NCBI GenBank assembly: GCA_900542085.1
Contig: UQMK01000008.1
Coordinates: forward strand, 13,427 to 77,426
DNA from: an uncultured Collinsella sp.
Lineage (GTDB): Bacteria; Actinomycetota; Coriobacteriia; Coriobacteriales; Coriobacteriaceae
Length of the DNA: 64,000 nucleotides
Reading direction: 5' to 3'
In this document: positions 16,548 to 24,933 of the stretch, one piece after another
How positions within the stretch are numbered: position 1 is the first letter of the stretch
How the letters are laid out: each line of letters opens with the position of its first letter
The notes under the pieces: model-generated
Told to the model about the DNA's origin: nothing
Database searches by the model: none
The model's input: the letters and a program-made list of their open reading frames with translations, nothing else
Translations under genes and position numbers: made by a program

Positions 16548-17597
16548 ATGGGCGAACTGGTAAACCGTGGAGAATCGGCAATCGTGCCAGAAGTTTTTTA
16601 CAAGCAGGTTTCCTCGATTCTCAACGCCGCTCGCGACAAGGCCTATACCGCCGTTAACTTTGCGATGGTTGAGGCGTATTGGGAGATCGGCAAGAGCATT
16701 GTTGATGAGCAGGGCGGAGAGGAGCGCGCCAAGTATGGAGAGGCACTGCTCAAGGCCCTCGCAATCAGACTTACCAAGGATTTTGGTAAAGGTTTTGAAG
16801 CAAGAGAGCTGCGTAAAATGCGTCAGTTCTATCTTGCATTTCCAATTCGGGACTCACTGCGTCCCGAATTGAGTTGGACACATTATCGCAGGTTAATACG
16901 CATTCCTGACCCCGAAGCTCGCACCTGGTACATGAACGAATGCGCCGATTCTCGCTGGAGCACGCGTCAGCTCGAGCGCCAGATCAACACCATGTTCCGC
17001 GAGCGCCTGCTTGCCAGCAAGGACAAGGAGGCCGTCACCCAGGAAATCCAAAAGAGCGCCCCGGCTCATCGCCCCGAGGATATCATCCGTGACCCATATG
17101 TACTGGAGTTTTTAGGTTTCTCGGACGATACTGCGTTTCGCGAGAGCGATCTAGAGCAGGCGCTCATCACGCATCTTCAGAAGTTCCTGCTGGAGCTTGG
17201 CCGTGGTTTCGCTTTCGAGGCGCGCCAAAAGCGCATCACCTTTGATGGGCGCCATTTCTATATTGACCTTGTGTTTTACAACTATCTGATGCGCTGCTTC
17301 GTGCTCATCGACCTTAAGACCGATGACCTTACGCATCAGGACCTGGGCCAGATGCAAATGTACGTGAACTACTACACGCGCGAGCTCATGAACGAAGGCG
17401 ACAATCCGCCTATAGGCATCGTGCTCTGCGCGGACAAAAGCGACTCGATTGTCGAGTACACGCTGCCCGAAGACAACGACCAAGTGTTTGCCGCCAAATA
17501 CTTGCCGTATCTTCCAAGCAAGGAAGAGCTGGCGCGCGAGCTGAGTGCCGAATACCGCGCCATCAACGAAGCGACTAATGGCGAAGCGCAAGGGTAG
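16548..17597 (+). CDS. YhcG-type PD-(D/E)XK nuclease domain protein (DUF1016)
   Basis: 349 residues. The start is placed at the ATG at 16548, with a GTG just before it as alternative. The N-terminal half is the DUF1016_N helical region (AYWEIGKSIVDEQGG, GFEARELRKMRQFY, LSWTHYRRLI). The C-terminal half is the nuclease-like domain, with FDGRHFYIDLVFYN and FVLIDLKTD supplying the D and D-x-K residues. The family is scattered by horizontal transfer and is often found beside restriction or defence genes, with a proposed DNA-processing role that is not well established. Its flanking bases are AT-richer than most of the window. It lies 63 bases upstream of the ADP-ribosylglycohydrolase in the same direction. 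Confidence 0.88.
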   Translation: MGELVNRGESAIVPEVFYKQVSSILNAARDKAYTAVNFAMVEAYWEIGKSIVDEQGGEERAKYGEALLKALAIRLTKDFGKGFEARELRKMRQFYLAFPIRDSLRPELSWTHYRRLIRIPDPEARTWYMNECADSRWSTRQLERQINTMFRERLLASKDKEAVTQEIQKSAPAHRPEDIIRDPYVLEFLGFSDDTAFRESDLEQALITHLQKFLLELGRGFAFEARQKRITFDGRHFYIDLVFYNYLMRCFVLIDLKTDDLTHQDLGQMQMYVNYYTRELMNEGDNPPIGIVLCADKSDSIVEYTLPEDNDQVFAAKYLPYLPSKEELARELSAEYRAINEATNGEAQG

Positions 17598-17660
17598 CAG
17601 CACGTTGCGACCGATACCCCCGACGGCGTTTCATATCCCCCGACATAAGAGGAGCGCTCC

Positions 17661-18449
17661 ATGACAGACAGACCGAAAACGACACTGCGCGACTGCATCT
17701 ATGGGCTTGCCGTCGGCGACGCGCTGGGCGTTCCTTACGAGTTTAGGCCCCGCGGCACGTTCAAATGCACGGACATGATCGGCTACGGCACGCATGGGCA
17801 GCCCGCCGGCACCTGGAGCGATGACACGTCCATGACACTTGCTACCTGCGATTCGATTAGGGAGCTCGGGCATATCGACACCGCAGACATGCGCGACAAG
17901 TTCGTAAGCTGGATTGCCCGTGGCGAGTATACGATCGACGGCGTTTTCGATTACGGCGGCACGACTGCCCGCGCCTTGCGTACCGGCAAAGGAGGCTCCG
18001 GCGAGCGCGACAACGGCAACGGCTCGCTCATGCGCATCGCGCCCCTGGCGTTCACCGATGCGACAGACGAAGAGATCAGCGAGGTCTCCGCGATTACGCA
18101 CGCCCACAGAACGTCGACCGACGCGTGCATCATATTTGTCGAGCTGATGAGGACCGTGATGAACGGCACGCTTCCCTCGTGGGCGCTTCATCTGAAAGGT
18201 GTGCCTGAGCAGGAAATCAGGTCCGGCGGCTTCGTGCGCGACACCCTTAAGGCCGCCAGCTGCTGCTTTGTCAACACCAACAGCTACGAAGATTGCGTGC
18301 TTGCCGCCGTCAATCTGGGCGACGACACCGACACCACCGCAGCCGTCGCCGGCGCCCTCGCCGGCACGGCCTACGGTATCGAGGCAATTCCACGGGAGTG
18401 GATCGACACCCTGCGCGGTAAAGAGCTGATTGAGAGCTGCCTGTTTTAG
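17661..18449 (+). CDS. ADP-ribosylglycohydrolase (DraG-like)
   Basis: 262 residues starting at an ATG with GAGGAG 6 bases upstream. Family features are AVGDALGVPYEF at the N-terminus and the two metal-binding segments GTWSDDTSM (about residues 52-60) and NLGDDTDTTAAV (about 216-227). These place two divalent metals that remove ADP-ribose from proteins, nucleic acids or small molecules. No ADP-ribosyltransferase is seen next to it. The small gene at 18482 follows after 32 bases and is probably co-transcribed. It may reverse host, phage or self ADP-ribosylation; this is inference. Confidence 0.9.
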   Translation: MTDRPKTTLRDCIYGLAVGDALGVPYEFRPRGTFKCTDMIGYGTHGQPAGTWSDDTSMTLATCDSIRELGHIDTADMRDKFVSWIARGEYTIDGVFDYGGTTARALRTGKGGSGERDNGNGSLMRIAPLAFTDATDEEISEVSAITHAHRTSTDACIIFVELMRTVMNGTLPSWALHLKGVPEQEIRSGGFVRDTLKAASCCFVNTNSYEDCVLAAVNLGDDTDTTAAVAGALAGTAYGIEAIPREWIDTLRGKELIESCLF

Positions 18450-18481
18450 GGCGCCATACAAGAAATAAGGCTGGAGGCACC

Positions 18482-18703
18482 ATGGAGAGGACGATCGCGA
18501 ATATCGATGAGTTCCAAATGGACGAGAACGAGGTCCCGATGCTCCCAGCAGGACTGAAGGAAGAAGCCAACCTCTACGTCCTCCCTGACGAGCGTGACCT
18601 CCCCAGCGGGGTCTACCGGACCGAAGATGGCGGCTCACTCATTTATGAGCCATCCGAACTAAGCTTCTTCGGGCAGATGCTTGCTCAATTCAAAGAGTGC
18701 TAG
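18482..18703 (+). CDS. Small acidic hypothetical protein downstream of DraG-like gene
   Basis: 73 residues with a good ribosome site (GGAGG, 4 bases before the ATG). It has no transmembrane segment and is rich in Glu and Asp. Motifs such as LPDERDLPSGVYRTEDGG look like a compact soluble domain. I do not recognise a family. Its tight spacing after the ADP-ribosylglycohydrolase suggests a partner or inhibitor of that enzyme, but this is only context. Confidence 0.7.
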   Translation: MERTIANIDEFQMDENEVPMLPAGLKEEANLYVLPDERDLPSGVYRTEDGGSLIYEPSELSFFGQMLAQFKEC

Positions 18704-18846
18704 AGGTTTGATTGCCCGTTAGATCGACACTGTTCCGAACCATGGGATGGGCAGGATGTCTCCCACCGCGGCCTGTGAGGTAAAATCTTGACTGCCGCGG
18801 AATCCGCCTGCGGGCAACGCTCCGATCTCCGATTGGGGTGAAGCCT

Positions 18847-18939
18847 ATGAACTTGTTTCTTGAAATCCTGCGCCTCTCGATGTATGTGACCGGCATTGCC
18901 CGGAACCTCTACTCGATCTGGCGGGAATATAAGCAGTAA
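18847..18939 (+). CDS. 30-residue amphipathic peptide, possible type I toxin
   Basis: The ORF encodes MNLFLEILRLSMYVTGIARN plus ten more residues ending REYKQ. It is mostly hydrophobic and aromatic, with spaced charges typical of an amphipathic membrane-active helix. A GGGGTG ribosome site lies 6-8 bases upstream but is predicted to be paired in an RNA hairpin. It stands alone, between a small gene and a bidirectional terminator, and no same-strand gene follows, so a leader-peptide role is unlikely. No database family is claimed. A spurious ORF remains possible. Confidence 0.4.
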   Translation: MNLFLEILRLSMYVTGIARNLYSIWREYKQ

Positions 18940-18957
18940 CGGATAGCGAAGGGAGTC

Positions 18958-19066
18958 ATGAAAAGGGCCGGTTGCAGCCGGCCCTTTAGACGATAATACC
19001 TGCGTTGCCCGCGCTTCCGAAGTGTGACTAGCTGAGGAGCGGGTTCCGCGGCACAACCTGATTTTA
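18958..19066 (-). ncRNA. Candidate convergent structured small RNA opposite the peptide transcript
   Basis: On the minus strand a TAAAAT box (19066-19061) is followed by GTTGTGCCGCGGAACCCGC, an extended hairpin, and GCGCGGGCAACGCAG, ending at the shared terminator. It repeats, in the same order, the leader motif of the plus-strand transcript at 18778-18820 but carries no obvious ORF. It may be the RNA partner of a type I-like system. Confidence 0.4.
18962..18987. terminator. Bidirectional intrinsic terminator
   Basis: AAAGGGCCGG pairs perfectly with CCGGCCCTTT around a 6-nt loop. On the minus strand it is followed by TTTTCAT, and on the plus strand the 3' arm itself ends in TTT. It can end the peptide transcript and the opposing RNA. 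Confidence 0.8.
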
Positions 19067-19131
19067 CCCAGTGAGACGGCTCCTTTGCAGTCGCTCCACC
19101 GTTTATTTACATCTGGCACCCTCAAACAATC

Positions 19132-19164
19132 AGACGGCAGCCCGTACCCCCTGCGAGCTGCCCC
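19132..19164. other. Weak hairpin downstream of the zinc-ribbon gene
   Basis: CGGCAGC and GCTGCCCCG can pair across a 17-nt loop. This may help end the minus-strand zinc-ribbon transcript, but no T-run follows. Nothing else was recognised in 19070-19208. Confidence 0.3.
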
Positions 19165-19208
19165 GTAGCCCTAACCTTCAAGTTACAGCGCCAACCGGCA
19201 CCGCTCCC

Positions 19209-20546
19209 CTACTTCCCAAAGATCGCGGCGAACAGGCCCTTGCGTTTGGGCTTTTCTTCTCGGTAGGAGCCCTCGACTACCGCTGTCACCTGGCGCGGCT
19301 GCTCGCTGCCTCCCTTACGAACAATCTGGTACAGGAACGGCGACTTGACGTATTTGACCTCGATGGGCGTGGCGTGCACGGTGCTTTCGCTCGACAGCAT
19401 CACGTTGGGATTGAGCGGTGCCAGCACATGCGTCTCACGCTTGTCGCTAAACACCGCCGCGGCCGCGCGGCCCGTCTGGCCGTTTACGGCAATGCGCACC
19501 TGCTCGCCATCGCGGCTGTCCGTCGCCGGGCGATCGACAAAGTAGACCGGCACCATCACCAGGCCGTCCTTATGCTTGCGAGCCTTGCGCGCCCAGGTGC
19601 GGATGCTCTTTTTATTGAGCCCCAGCACCGCCTCGGCATCGTTGCCGGCAATGTCGAGCGCCAGCTTATCAATGACCACCTGGTCCTTGGTAGACGCATC
19701 GACGGAGACAACGCGGAAGTCGCCTTCCTGCATAGCGGGATCGAACGGCCCAACCTTGGCAAAGTCCCACGGCTCCAAAATGCCCATAAGGCGAACGTCC
19801 AGGTAGTTTGCCCGCGGATACGCCCAGTCGAGCACCTCGTAGTACACCAGGGTCTCCTTGCTCAGCCCCTTGCCCGGGAAGGACGCCATCATGCGCAAAT
19901 CCGCGAGCGCCATGGGGAAGTAGAAGAGCATCATGTCATTTTGAATCGCGTCTTCCACGTCGTGCCCGGCAAAGGCATCGGGATACTGGCGCACCAGCTG
20001 CAGCGCGTTGGCACGTGCCTGCTGCGGCGTTATCTCGCAAGGAATACCCTGCTCAGGCACGTACTCGGCACCAACGCCCATGGTCAGACGCTTGCTAAAG
20101 GTACCGGGCTTGAGTAGGTCGGCAACGCCGATCTTATTACCGCAGGACGGGCACTCAAACACGCGCTGGGTCGATGACCCCTCAAAGGACGCACCGCAGA
20201 AGGGGCAGGGAATGCTCACGTGCGCTGCCTCTTGAAACTCCTGCGCCGTGCCGCGGTCCTCCCACAGCAGATGCTCCAGAACCGACTGGTTGCGCCAGTA
20301 CGCATTAAAGAAATACCAGTCGGGGTCCACCGGGCGCTCGAGCTGCGACACATGGGTGAGCTTAAGCAGTCCATCGACAACCGTCAGCGGCGTATGGCGA
20401 ATGCCCAGGGCGCTCTTGGGCTCCCCCGCATCGGCCTGCCACGGAACGACCGTGCCGCAATAGGCGCACTCAAAGCTGCGTTTAGCCTGGTGTGAGTACA
20501 TAGGACCGCCGCAGTTTTGGCATTTAATGGCGAACATCTCGTCCAT
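19209..20546 (-). CDS. Double zinc-ribbon protein of unknown function
   Basis: 445 residues, start supported by AAGGAGG 8 bases upstream. Residues 8-34 form a Cys4 zinc ribbon (CQNCGG...CAYCG). A second ribbon lies near residues 114-137 (CPFCGA...CPSCGN). The rest is a soluble alpha/beta region (WYFFNAYWRNQS, DIQNDMMLFYFPMALADL-like segment) ending in a basic tail (EEKPKRKGLFAAIFGK). Such proteins are often labelled TFIIB-type zinc-ribbon proteins without known function. No signal or membrane span is evident. It is a single-gene unit divergent from the CDF transporter. Confidence 0.8.
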   Translation of the reverse strand: MDEMFAIKCQNCGGPMYSHQAKRSFECAYCGTVVPWQADAGEPKSALGIRHTPLTVVDGLLKLTHVSQLERPVDPDWYFFNAYWRNQSVLEHLLWEDRGTAQEFQEAAHVSIPCPFCGASFEGSSTQRVFECPSCGNKIGVADLLKPGTFSKRLTMGVGAEYVPEQGIPCEITPQQARANALQLVRQYPDAFAGHDVEDAIQNDMMLFYFPMALADLRMMASFPGKGLSKETLVYYEVLDWAYPRANYLDVRLMGILEPWDFAKVGPFDPAMQEGDFRVVSVDASTKDQVVIDKLALDIAGNDAEAVLGLNKKSIRTWARKARKHKDGLVMVPVYFVDRPATDSRDGEQVRIAVNGQTGRAAAAVFSDKRETHVLAPLNPNVMLSSESTVHATPIEVKYVKSPFLYQIVRKGGSEQPRQVTAVVEGSYREEKPKRKGLFAAIFGK

Positions 20547-20764
20547 GGATACGTCCTCCTTTGCACAGGGGTTGTCGACATTAAGTATGTCGGGCAGGCA
20601 GGCACATGCCCATACCCATGTGGCCCAAAATGGAGCACCTGGTCGGACAAGAAGGGCCGCTCGTTAACTCCAGCAGACCATTGCTGCATTTTCTGAGCAT
20701 CGGCGCACGGTACGCTCATGCGAGCTACACTATCCCCTTAAACGAGGATGCGAGGAGATACGCC

Positions 20765-21946
20765 ATGCTATTTGTAAATCGGCTGGTACATACGCTTGTT
20801 CCCGGCAGCGAGGACGAGCCGGTCGATACCGCTTGCCGCACCAACGCAGGCTTTGCCGCAAGTCTCATCTGCATTGGCCTCAACATTACCCTGTGCCTAG
20901 CCAAGGGCATCGCGGGCCTGCTCGCCGGCTCCGTCTCGCTCATCGCCGACGCCTTCAACAACCTCTCCGATGCCTCGAGCAACATCGTCAGCCTGCTCGG
21001 GTTCCGCCTTGCCAGCCGCCCGGCCGACGAAGGTCACCCCTATGGCCACGGCCGCTACGAATACCTCGCCGGCCTGTTTGTCGCCGTCCTCGTTTGTGCC
21101 GTCGGCATCAACCTGGTGCTCGAGTCCGTTACCAAGATTATCAAGCCCTCCCCCACCGCCTACACGCTCGTTTCCCTTGCGGCACTGGCTACGTCCATGC
21201 TCGTTAAGCTCTGGATGGCTGCATTCAACCGCACGCTGGGGAATCGCATCGACTCCGAGACGCTCATCGCCACGGCGCAGGACTCCAAAAACGACGTCAT
21301 CACCTCGGGCTCGGTCTTGGTGGCGGCGCTTATTTCGCAGACGACCGGCTTTGACCTCGATGGCTGGGCGGGCCTGGGCGTGGGCATCTTCATCTGCATC
21401 AGCGGCCTGGGCCTGGTGCGCGACGCCATCAGCCCGCTGCTGGGACAAGCGCCCGACCCCAAGCTCGTCCAGGAAATCCGCGACAGGATCATGTCGTACC
21501 CCCAGGTCCTGGGCACGCACGACCTCATGGTGCATGACTACGGCCCCGGCCGTCAGTTTGCCAGCGCACACGTGGAAATGCCCGGCGAGGGCGATGCCTT
21601 TGAGCACCACGAGATTCTGGACACCATCGAACACGACATCAAACGCCAGATGGGCATCGCCATCACGTTGCACTGCGACCCCATTGCAACAACCGGCGAT
21701 GACTTGCGCGGCTGGGTCAAGCGCGGCGTAGCGCAGATCGACCCCGCGCTTTCCATCCACGACTTGCACGAGCACGACGGCTTTGTTTCGTTTGACCTGG
21801 TGCGTCCCGACGGCTTTGACATATCCGACGAGGAGCTGCTGGGGCTCGTCACGCGCATCGTGCACGAGCGCAGGCCCGATGCATCATGCGTCGTCACGTT
21901 TGACTCCGGCTTTAGCTCGCCCGAGCGTCCGGCAGAGCAGCTGTAG
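20765..21946 (+). CDS. Cation diffusion facilitator (CDF) metal exporter
   Basis: 393 residues from the ATG at 20765, with GAGGAG 7 bases upstream. The longer frame upstream lacks a ribosome site. About six membrane helices are seen. Metal-site motifs are LIADAFNNLSDASSN in helix 2 and TAQDSKNDVITSG in helix 5 (DxxxD pairs), plus a His-rich connection (GHPYGHGRYEY). A cytoplasmic C-terminal domain contains HDLMVHDYGPGRQFASAHVE and an extra segment ending near EQL. The family exports Zn, Mn, Co or Fe by proton antiport. The two DxxxD motifs, with Asn and Asp near them, hint at Mn or Fe, but metal choice cannot be decided here. Confidence 0.9.
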   Translation: MLFVNRLVHTLVPGSEDEPVDTACRTNAGFAASLICIGLNITLCLAKGIAGLLAGSVSLIADAFNNLSDASSNIVSLLGFRLASRPADEGHPYGHGRYEYLAGLFVAVLVCAVGINLVLESVTKIIKPSPTAYTLVSLAALATSMLVKLWMAAFNRTLGNRIDSETLIATAQDSKNDVITSGSVLVAALISQTTGFDLDGWAGLGVGIFICISGLGLVRDAISPLLGQAPDPKLVQEIRDRIMSYPQVLGTHDLMVHDYGPGRQFASAHVEMPGEGDAFEHHEILDTIEHDIKRQMGIAITLHCDPIATTGDDLRGWVKRGVAQIDPALSIHDLHEHDGFVSFDLVRPDGFDISDEELLGLVTRIVHERRPDASCVVTFDSGFSSPERPAEQL

Positions 21947-21958
21947 CCCGCTTAACAG

Positions 21959-22942
21959 CTAGTTACCCTGTGCGCCCGAAATGCCGTTTTGCAGAGCGTC
22001 CCAGGCATTGGTAGCCATATCGCCCAGATTCTGAGCAGTATCACCCAGGTTTTGTGCCGTATCGCCCAGCTCTTGCGCCTTGTCTCCCAATTCCTGCGCC
22101 TTGTTGCTCAGGTCCTCCAGCATGTTGGAGCTCGAGCTGTCGGTGCCGCTTTGGCCGTCGGACGAGTTGCCCGAGCTGTTCTTGTGCGTGAGTTGAATTT
22201 CAAGGTTACCGTTGTCGTTATAGTAGGCAGAAGTAACAACCCAGTTGGCATCGACGACGGGCGTTGAGCCATCATCAGTCAGGACCACGGCATTCGAAAG
22301 ATCGGCGCCACGCGACTTGAGGAGCTTCTTAGCGTTGGACCAGTACTGCCCCGGGATATCGCCCAGCTCTACTGCACCTGTCTGGTCGACCTCTGTCTGC
22401 TCAGCCGTCGTGCTGGTTGTAGCACCTCGCTTGTTGAGCATGCCCGTCACGATGGCAAACACAACCGACAGCGCAAAAAAGATCGCCAACACAATGAGGA
22501 TCTTCTTGATCACGCTCGACGAACGCGACGGCGTCTCTTCCTCGTCCTCACCATACTGCGGGATCGATTTGGGATAGTCGCGATAAGGTTGGCGCGCATA
22601 CGGATCGCGCGACTCATATCGAGGCTGGGCCTGCGCCGTGCGCGGCATATACGTCGTCTGCTGAGGCTGCGGAATGGGATTTTGCGGCAGGTTGTCATAA
22701 GTGCCTGCCGCCGCATTGCCATACGGGTCCGGCGCCGCATTGCCATACGGATCCTGCGGTGCATAATCAAACGGATCCCGCGGTGTATCGCCATAGCCCA
22801 TAACTCGTGTGGGTTCGGCGGACGCCTGCGTCGTATCGGGGGCAGCATTGCCGGGGTTCGACACAATGCGGGTCGCATCGGCGCTGCCGCCAGCCTGTGC
22901 GGAGCCATATCCGCCCATCACGGTCGTCTTGTCCTGATCCAT
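21959..22942 (-). CDS. Single-span membrane protein with disordered N-terminus and heptad-like tail
   Basis: 327 residues from the ATG at 22942 (AAAGGAAA upstream). The first 150 residues are Pro/Tyr/Gln-rich and repetitive (DPYGNAAPDPYGNAA), predicted cytoplasmic. One membrane span follows (IKKILIVLAIFFALSVVFAI). The outside part has a compact domain (IPGQYWSNAKKLLKSRGADL ... VVTSAYYNDNGNLEIQLTHK), loosely PASTA-like. It then has a Ser-rich linker and a tail of 7-residue repeats (AQELGDK, AQELGDT, AQNLGDT, AQNLGDM). I do not recognise a named family. It is convergent with the CDF gene, with only 12 bases between stops. Confidence 0.8.
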   Translation of the reverse strand: MDQDKTTVMGGYGSAQAGGSADATRIVSNPGNAAPDTTQASAEPTRVMGYGDTPRDPFDYAPQDPYGNAAPDPYGNAAAGTYDNLPQNPIPQPQQTTYMPRTAQAQPRYESRDPYARQPYRDYPKSIPQYGEDEEETPSRSSSVIKKILIVLAIFFALSVVFAIVTGMLNKRGATTSTTAEQTEVDQTGAVELGDIPGQYWSNAKKLLKSRGADLSNAVVLTDDGSTPVVDANWVVTSAYYNDNGNLEIQLTHKNSSGNSSDGQSGTDSSSSNMLEDLSNKAQELGDKAQELGDTAQNLGDTAQNLGDMATNAWDALQNGISGAQGN

Positions 22943-23065
22943 GCAACGTTTCCTTTCCGTCGCCTGCAAGCATCAAGTTATCCATGCATTCTACCCGCGC
23001 AAAAGCCTAAGATGGGCAATGGCCGTCGGTATCTACAAGACATGCGCGGGCCTAAGGATCAAATA

Positions 23066-23100
23066 GCCCCGCCGAGCCTGGTGGGCACGACGGGGCGGGT
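23066..23100 (-). terminator. Probable terminator of fhs
   Basis: On the minus strand GCCCCGTCG and CGGCGGGGC pair with one mismatch across a GC-rich loop 20-55 bases after the fhs stop, followed by TATTTGAT. Confidence 0.6.
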
Positions 23101-23121
23101 AAGCGACTATAGGCAGCAGTC

Positions 23122-24789
23122 TTAGAACAGGCCGGTGATGTTGCCGTCGTTATCGACGTCGATGTTTTCGGCCGCGGGGACCTTGGGCAGGCCAGGCATT
23201 GTCAGAACGCTGCCAGTCAGCGCGACCACAAAGTGGGCACCGGCGGAAACCTTGAGCTCGCGCACGGTGATGCGGAAGTTCTCGGGAGCGCCCAGTGCCT
23301 TGGCGTTGTCGCTAAAGCTGTACTGCGTCTTGGCGACGCACACCGGCAGGTTGCCAAAACCGTTCTCGCGCAGCTCGGCAAGCTGACGCTTGGCAGCCGG
23401 CGTAAAGTCGACGCCGTCGGCGCGGTAAACCTTGGTAGCAACGGCCTCGAGGGCATCGGCAACATCGGCGCCGTCCTCGTAGGCAAACTTGAGCTCACTC
23501 GGCTGTTCAATCAGGCGCATGACCTCATCGGCCAGCTCGAGCGCGCCCTCGCCGCCCTTGGCCCAGACCTCGGAAAGCTTAACGTTAACGCCGAGCTTCT
23601 GGCACTCGGACTCGATGAGGGCGAGTTCAGCCTCGGTATCGGTCGGGAAGCGGTTGATGGCGACTACGCAGGGCAGACCATAAACGTTCTGGATGTTGTC
23701 GACGTGACGCAGCAGGTTGGGCATGCCGGCCTTGAGTGCCTCGAGGTTCTCCTCGTTGAGGTCGGCCTTGGCGACGCCACCGTTGTACTTCAGCGCACGG
23801 GCGGTGGCGACGACCACGACGGCGCTGGGGCGAACGCCCGTCATACGGCACTTGATGTCGAGGAACTTCTCGGCACCCAGATCGGCACCGAAGCCGGCCT
23901 CGGTAATGGCAACATCGCCAAAGCGCATCGCCATACGCGTGGCCATGATAGAGTTGCAGCCGTGGGCGATGTTGGCGAAGGGGCCGCCGTGGACAAACGC
24001 GGGCGTGCCCTCGAGCGTTTGCACCAGGTTGGGCTTGAGCGCGTCCTTAAGCAACGCGGCCATGGCACCCTGGGCCTTAAGGTCGCGGGCACGGACGGGC
24101 TCGCCGGCAAAGCTGTAGCCGACGACGATCTCGCCCAGGCGCTCCTTGAGGTCGCTGATACTCGTAGACAGGCACAGGATTGCCATGACCTCGGAGGCGA
24201 CGGTGATATCGAAGCCGTCCTCGCGCGGCACGCCCTGGGCCTTACCGCCAATACCGTCGATGACGTGGCGCAGCTGACGGTCGTTCATATCGACGACGCG
24301 CTTCCAAGTGATGCGTTTAACGTCGATGCCAAGCTGGTTGCCCTGCTGGATGTGGTTATCAAGCATGGCGGCCAGCAGGTTGTTGGCAGCACCGATGGCA
24401 TGGAAGTCGCCGGTAAAGTGCAGGTTGATATCCTCCATGGGGATCACCTGAGCCCAGCCGCCGCCGGCAGCACCGCCCTTAACACCAAAGACGGGGCCGA
24501 GCGAAGGCTCGCGCAGGGCCACGGCACTCTTGACGCCGCGACGACGCAGGCCATCGGCCAGACCGATGGTCGTGGTGGTCTTGCCCTCGCCCGCAGGCGT
24601 TGGGTTGATAGCGGTCACGAGGACGAGCTTGGCCTGGTGATCGGTCGGCTCGTTGAGCAGCGAATAGTCGACCTTAGCCTTGTCGAAGCCGTACGGAATA
24701 AGGTGTTTAACGTCGACGCCGGCGTTCTTGGCCACCTCGGTAATAGGCAGCGGCGTGACAGAACGTGCGATTTCGATGTCAGTAGGCAT
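23122..24789 (-). CDS. fhs: Formate-tetrahydrofolate ligase
   Basis: 555 residues, the standard length, from the ATG at 24789 (AAAGGA upstream). It catalyses ATP-dependent formation of 10-formyl-THF from formate and THF. Motifs: P-loop TPAGEGKTTTTIGLADGLRR (about 54-73), EPSLGPVFGVKGGAAGGG, NLHFTGDFHAIGAANNLLAA, and GFGADLGAEKFLDIKCR. The sequence is strongly canonical. It is a single-gene unit with its own terminator. With FolD and FchA at 9925-11414 it completes the formate branch of C1 metabolism. Confidence 0.97.
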   Translation of the reverse strand: MPTDIEIARSVTPLPITEVAKNAGVDVKHLIPYGFDKAKVDYSLLNEPTDHQAKLVLVTAINPTPAGEGKTTTTIGLADGLRRRGVKSAVALREPSLGPVFGVKGGAAGGGWAQVIPMEDINLHFTGDFHAIGAANNLLAAMLDNHIQQGNQLGIDVKRITWKRVVDMNDRQLRHVIDGIGGKAQGVPREDGFDITVASEVMAILCLSTSISDLKERLGEIVVGYSFAGEPVRARDLKAQGAMAALLKDALKPNLVQTLEGTPAFVHGGPFANIAHGCNSIMATRMAMRFGDVAITEAGFGADLGAEKFLDIKCRMTGVRPSAVVVVATARALKYNGGVAKADLNEENLEALKAGMPNLLRHVDNIQNVYGLPCVVAINRFPTDTEAELALIESECQKLGVNVKLSEVWAKGGEGALELADEVMRLIEQPSELKFAYEDGADVADALEAVATKVYRADGVDFTPAAKRQLAELRENGFGNLPVCVAKTQYSFSDNAKALGAPENFRITVRELKVSAGAHFVVALTGSVLTMPGLPKVPAAENIDVDNDGNITGLF

Positions 24790-24933
24790 AGGCGGTCCTT
24801 TCGTTACCGAATGAGAAAAAGACCAATTCAGCATAGCACGGGCGCGCAATAGTAAAACACCCGTAACCGATGAATGGCGATATGTTTATCCAATGCTCAG
24901 CGATAGCTTAACAGCCCGCCAAAACAAAGCGCC

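Larger units (their letters stand above)
18781..18990 (+). ncRNA. Candidate small transcript with structured leader encoding a 30-residue peptide
   Basis: A TAAAAT box (18781-18786) precedes a GC hairpin (TGCCGC / GCGGGCA, 18793-18816). A second stem then pairs CTCCGAT with ATTGGGG (18820-18838), covering the likely ribosome site GGGG of the peptide ORF. The transcript would end at the bidirectional terminator at 18962-18987. The motif GGTAAAATC...TGCCGCGGAAnCCGC...GCGGGCAACGC recurs on the opposite strand at 19001-19069. Confidence 0.45.

Noticed and set aside
18690..18896. 68-residue minus-strand ORF across the small RNA locus
   Set aside because: No ribosome site and no recognisable features; it crosses the structured leader of the plus-strand unit.
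19000..19208. Possible SRP RNA, tmRNA or RNase P RNA
   Set aside because: The hallmark conserved cores of these RNAs were not found. Only the small motif shared with 18778-18820 stands out.
23233..24852. Plus-strand 539-residue ORF opposite fhs
   Set aside because: Antisense shadow of a strongly conserved gene in a GC-rich region.
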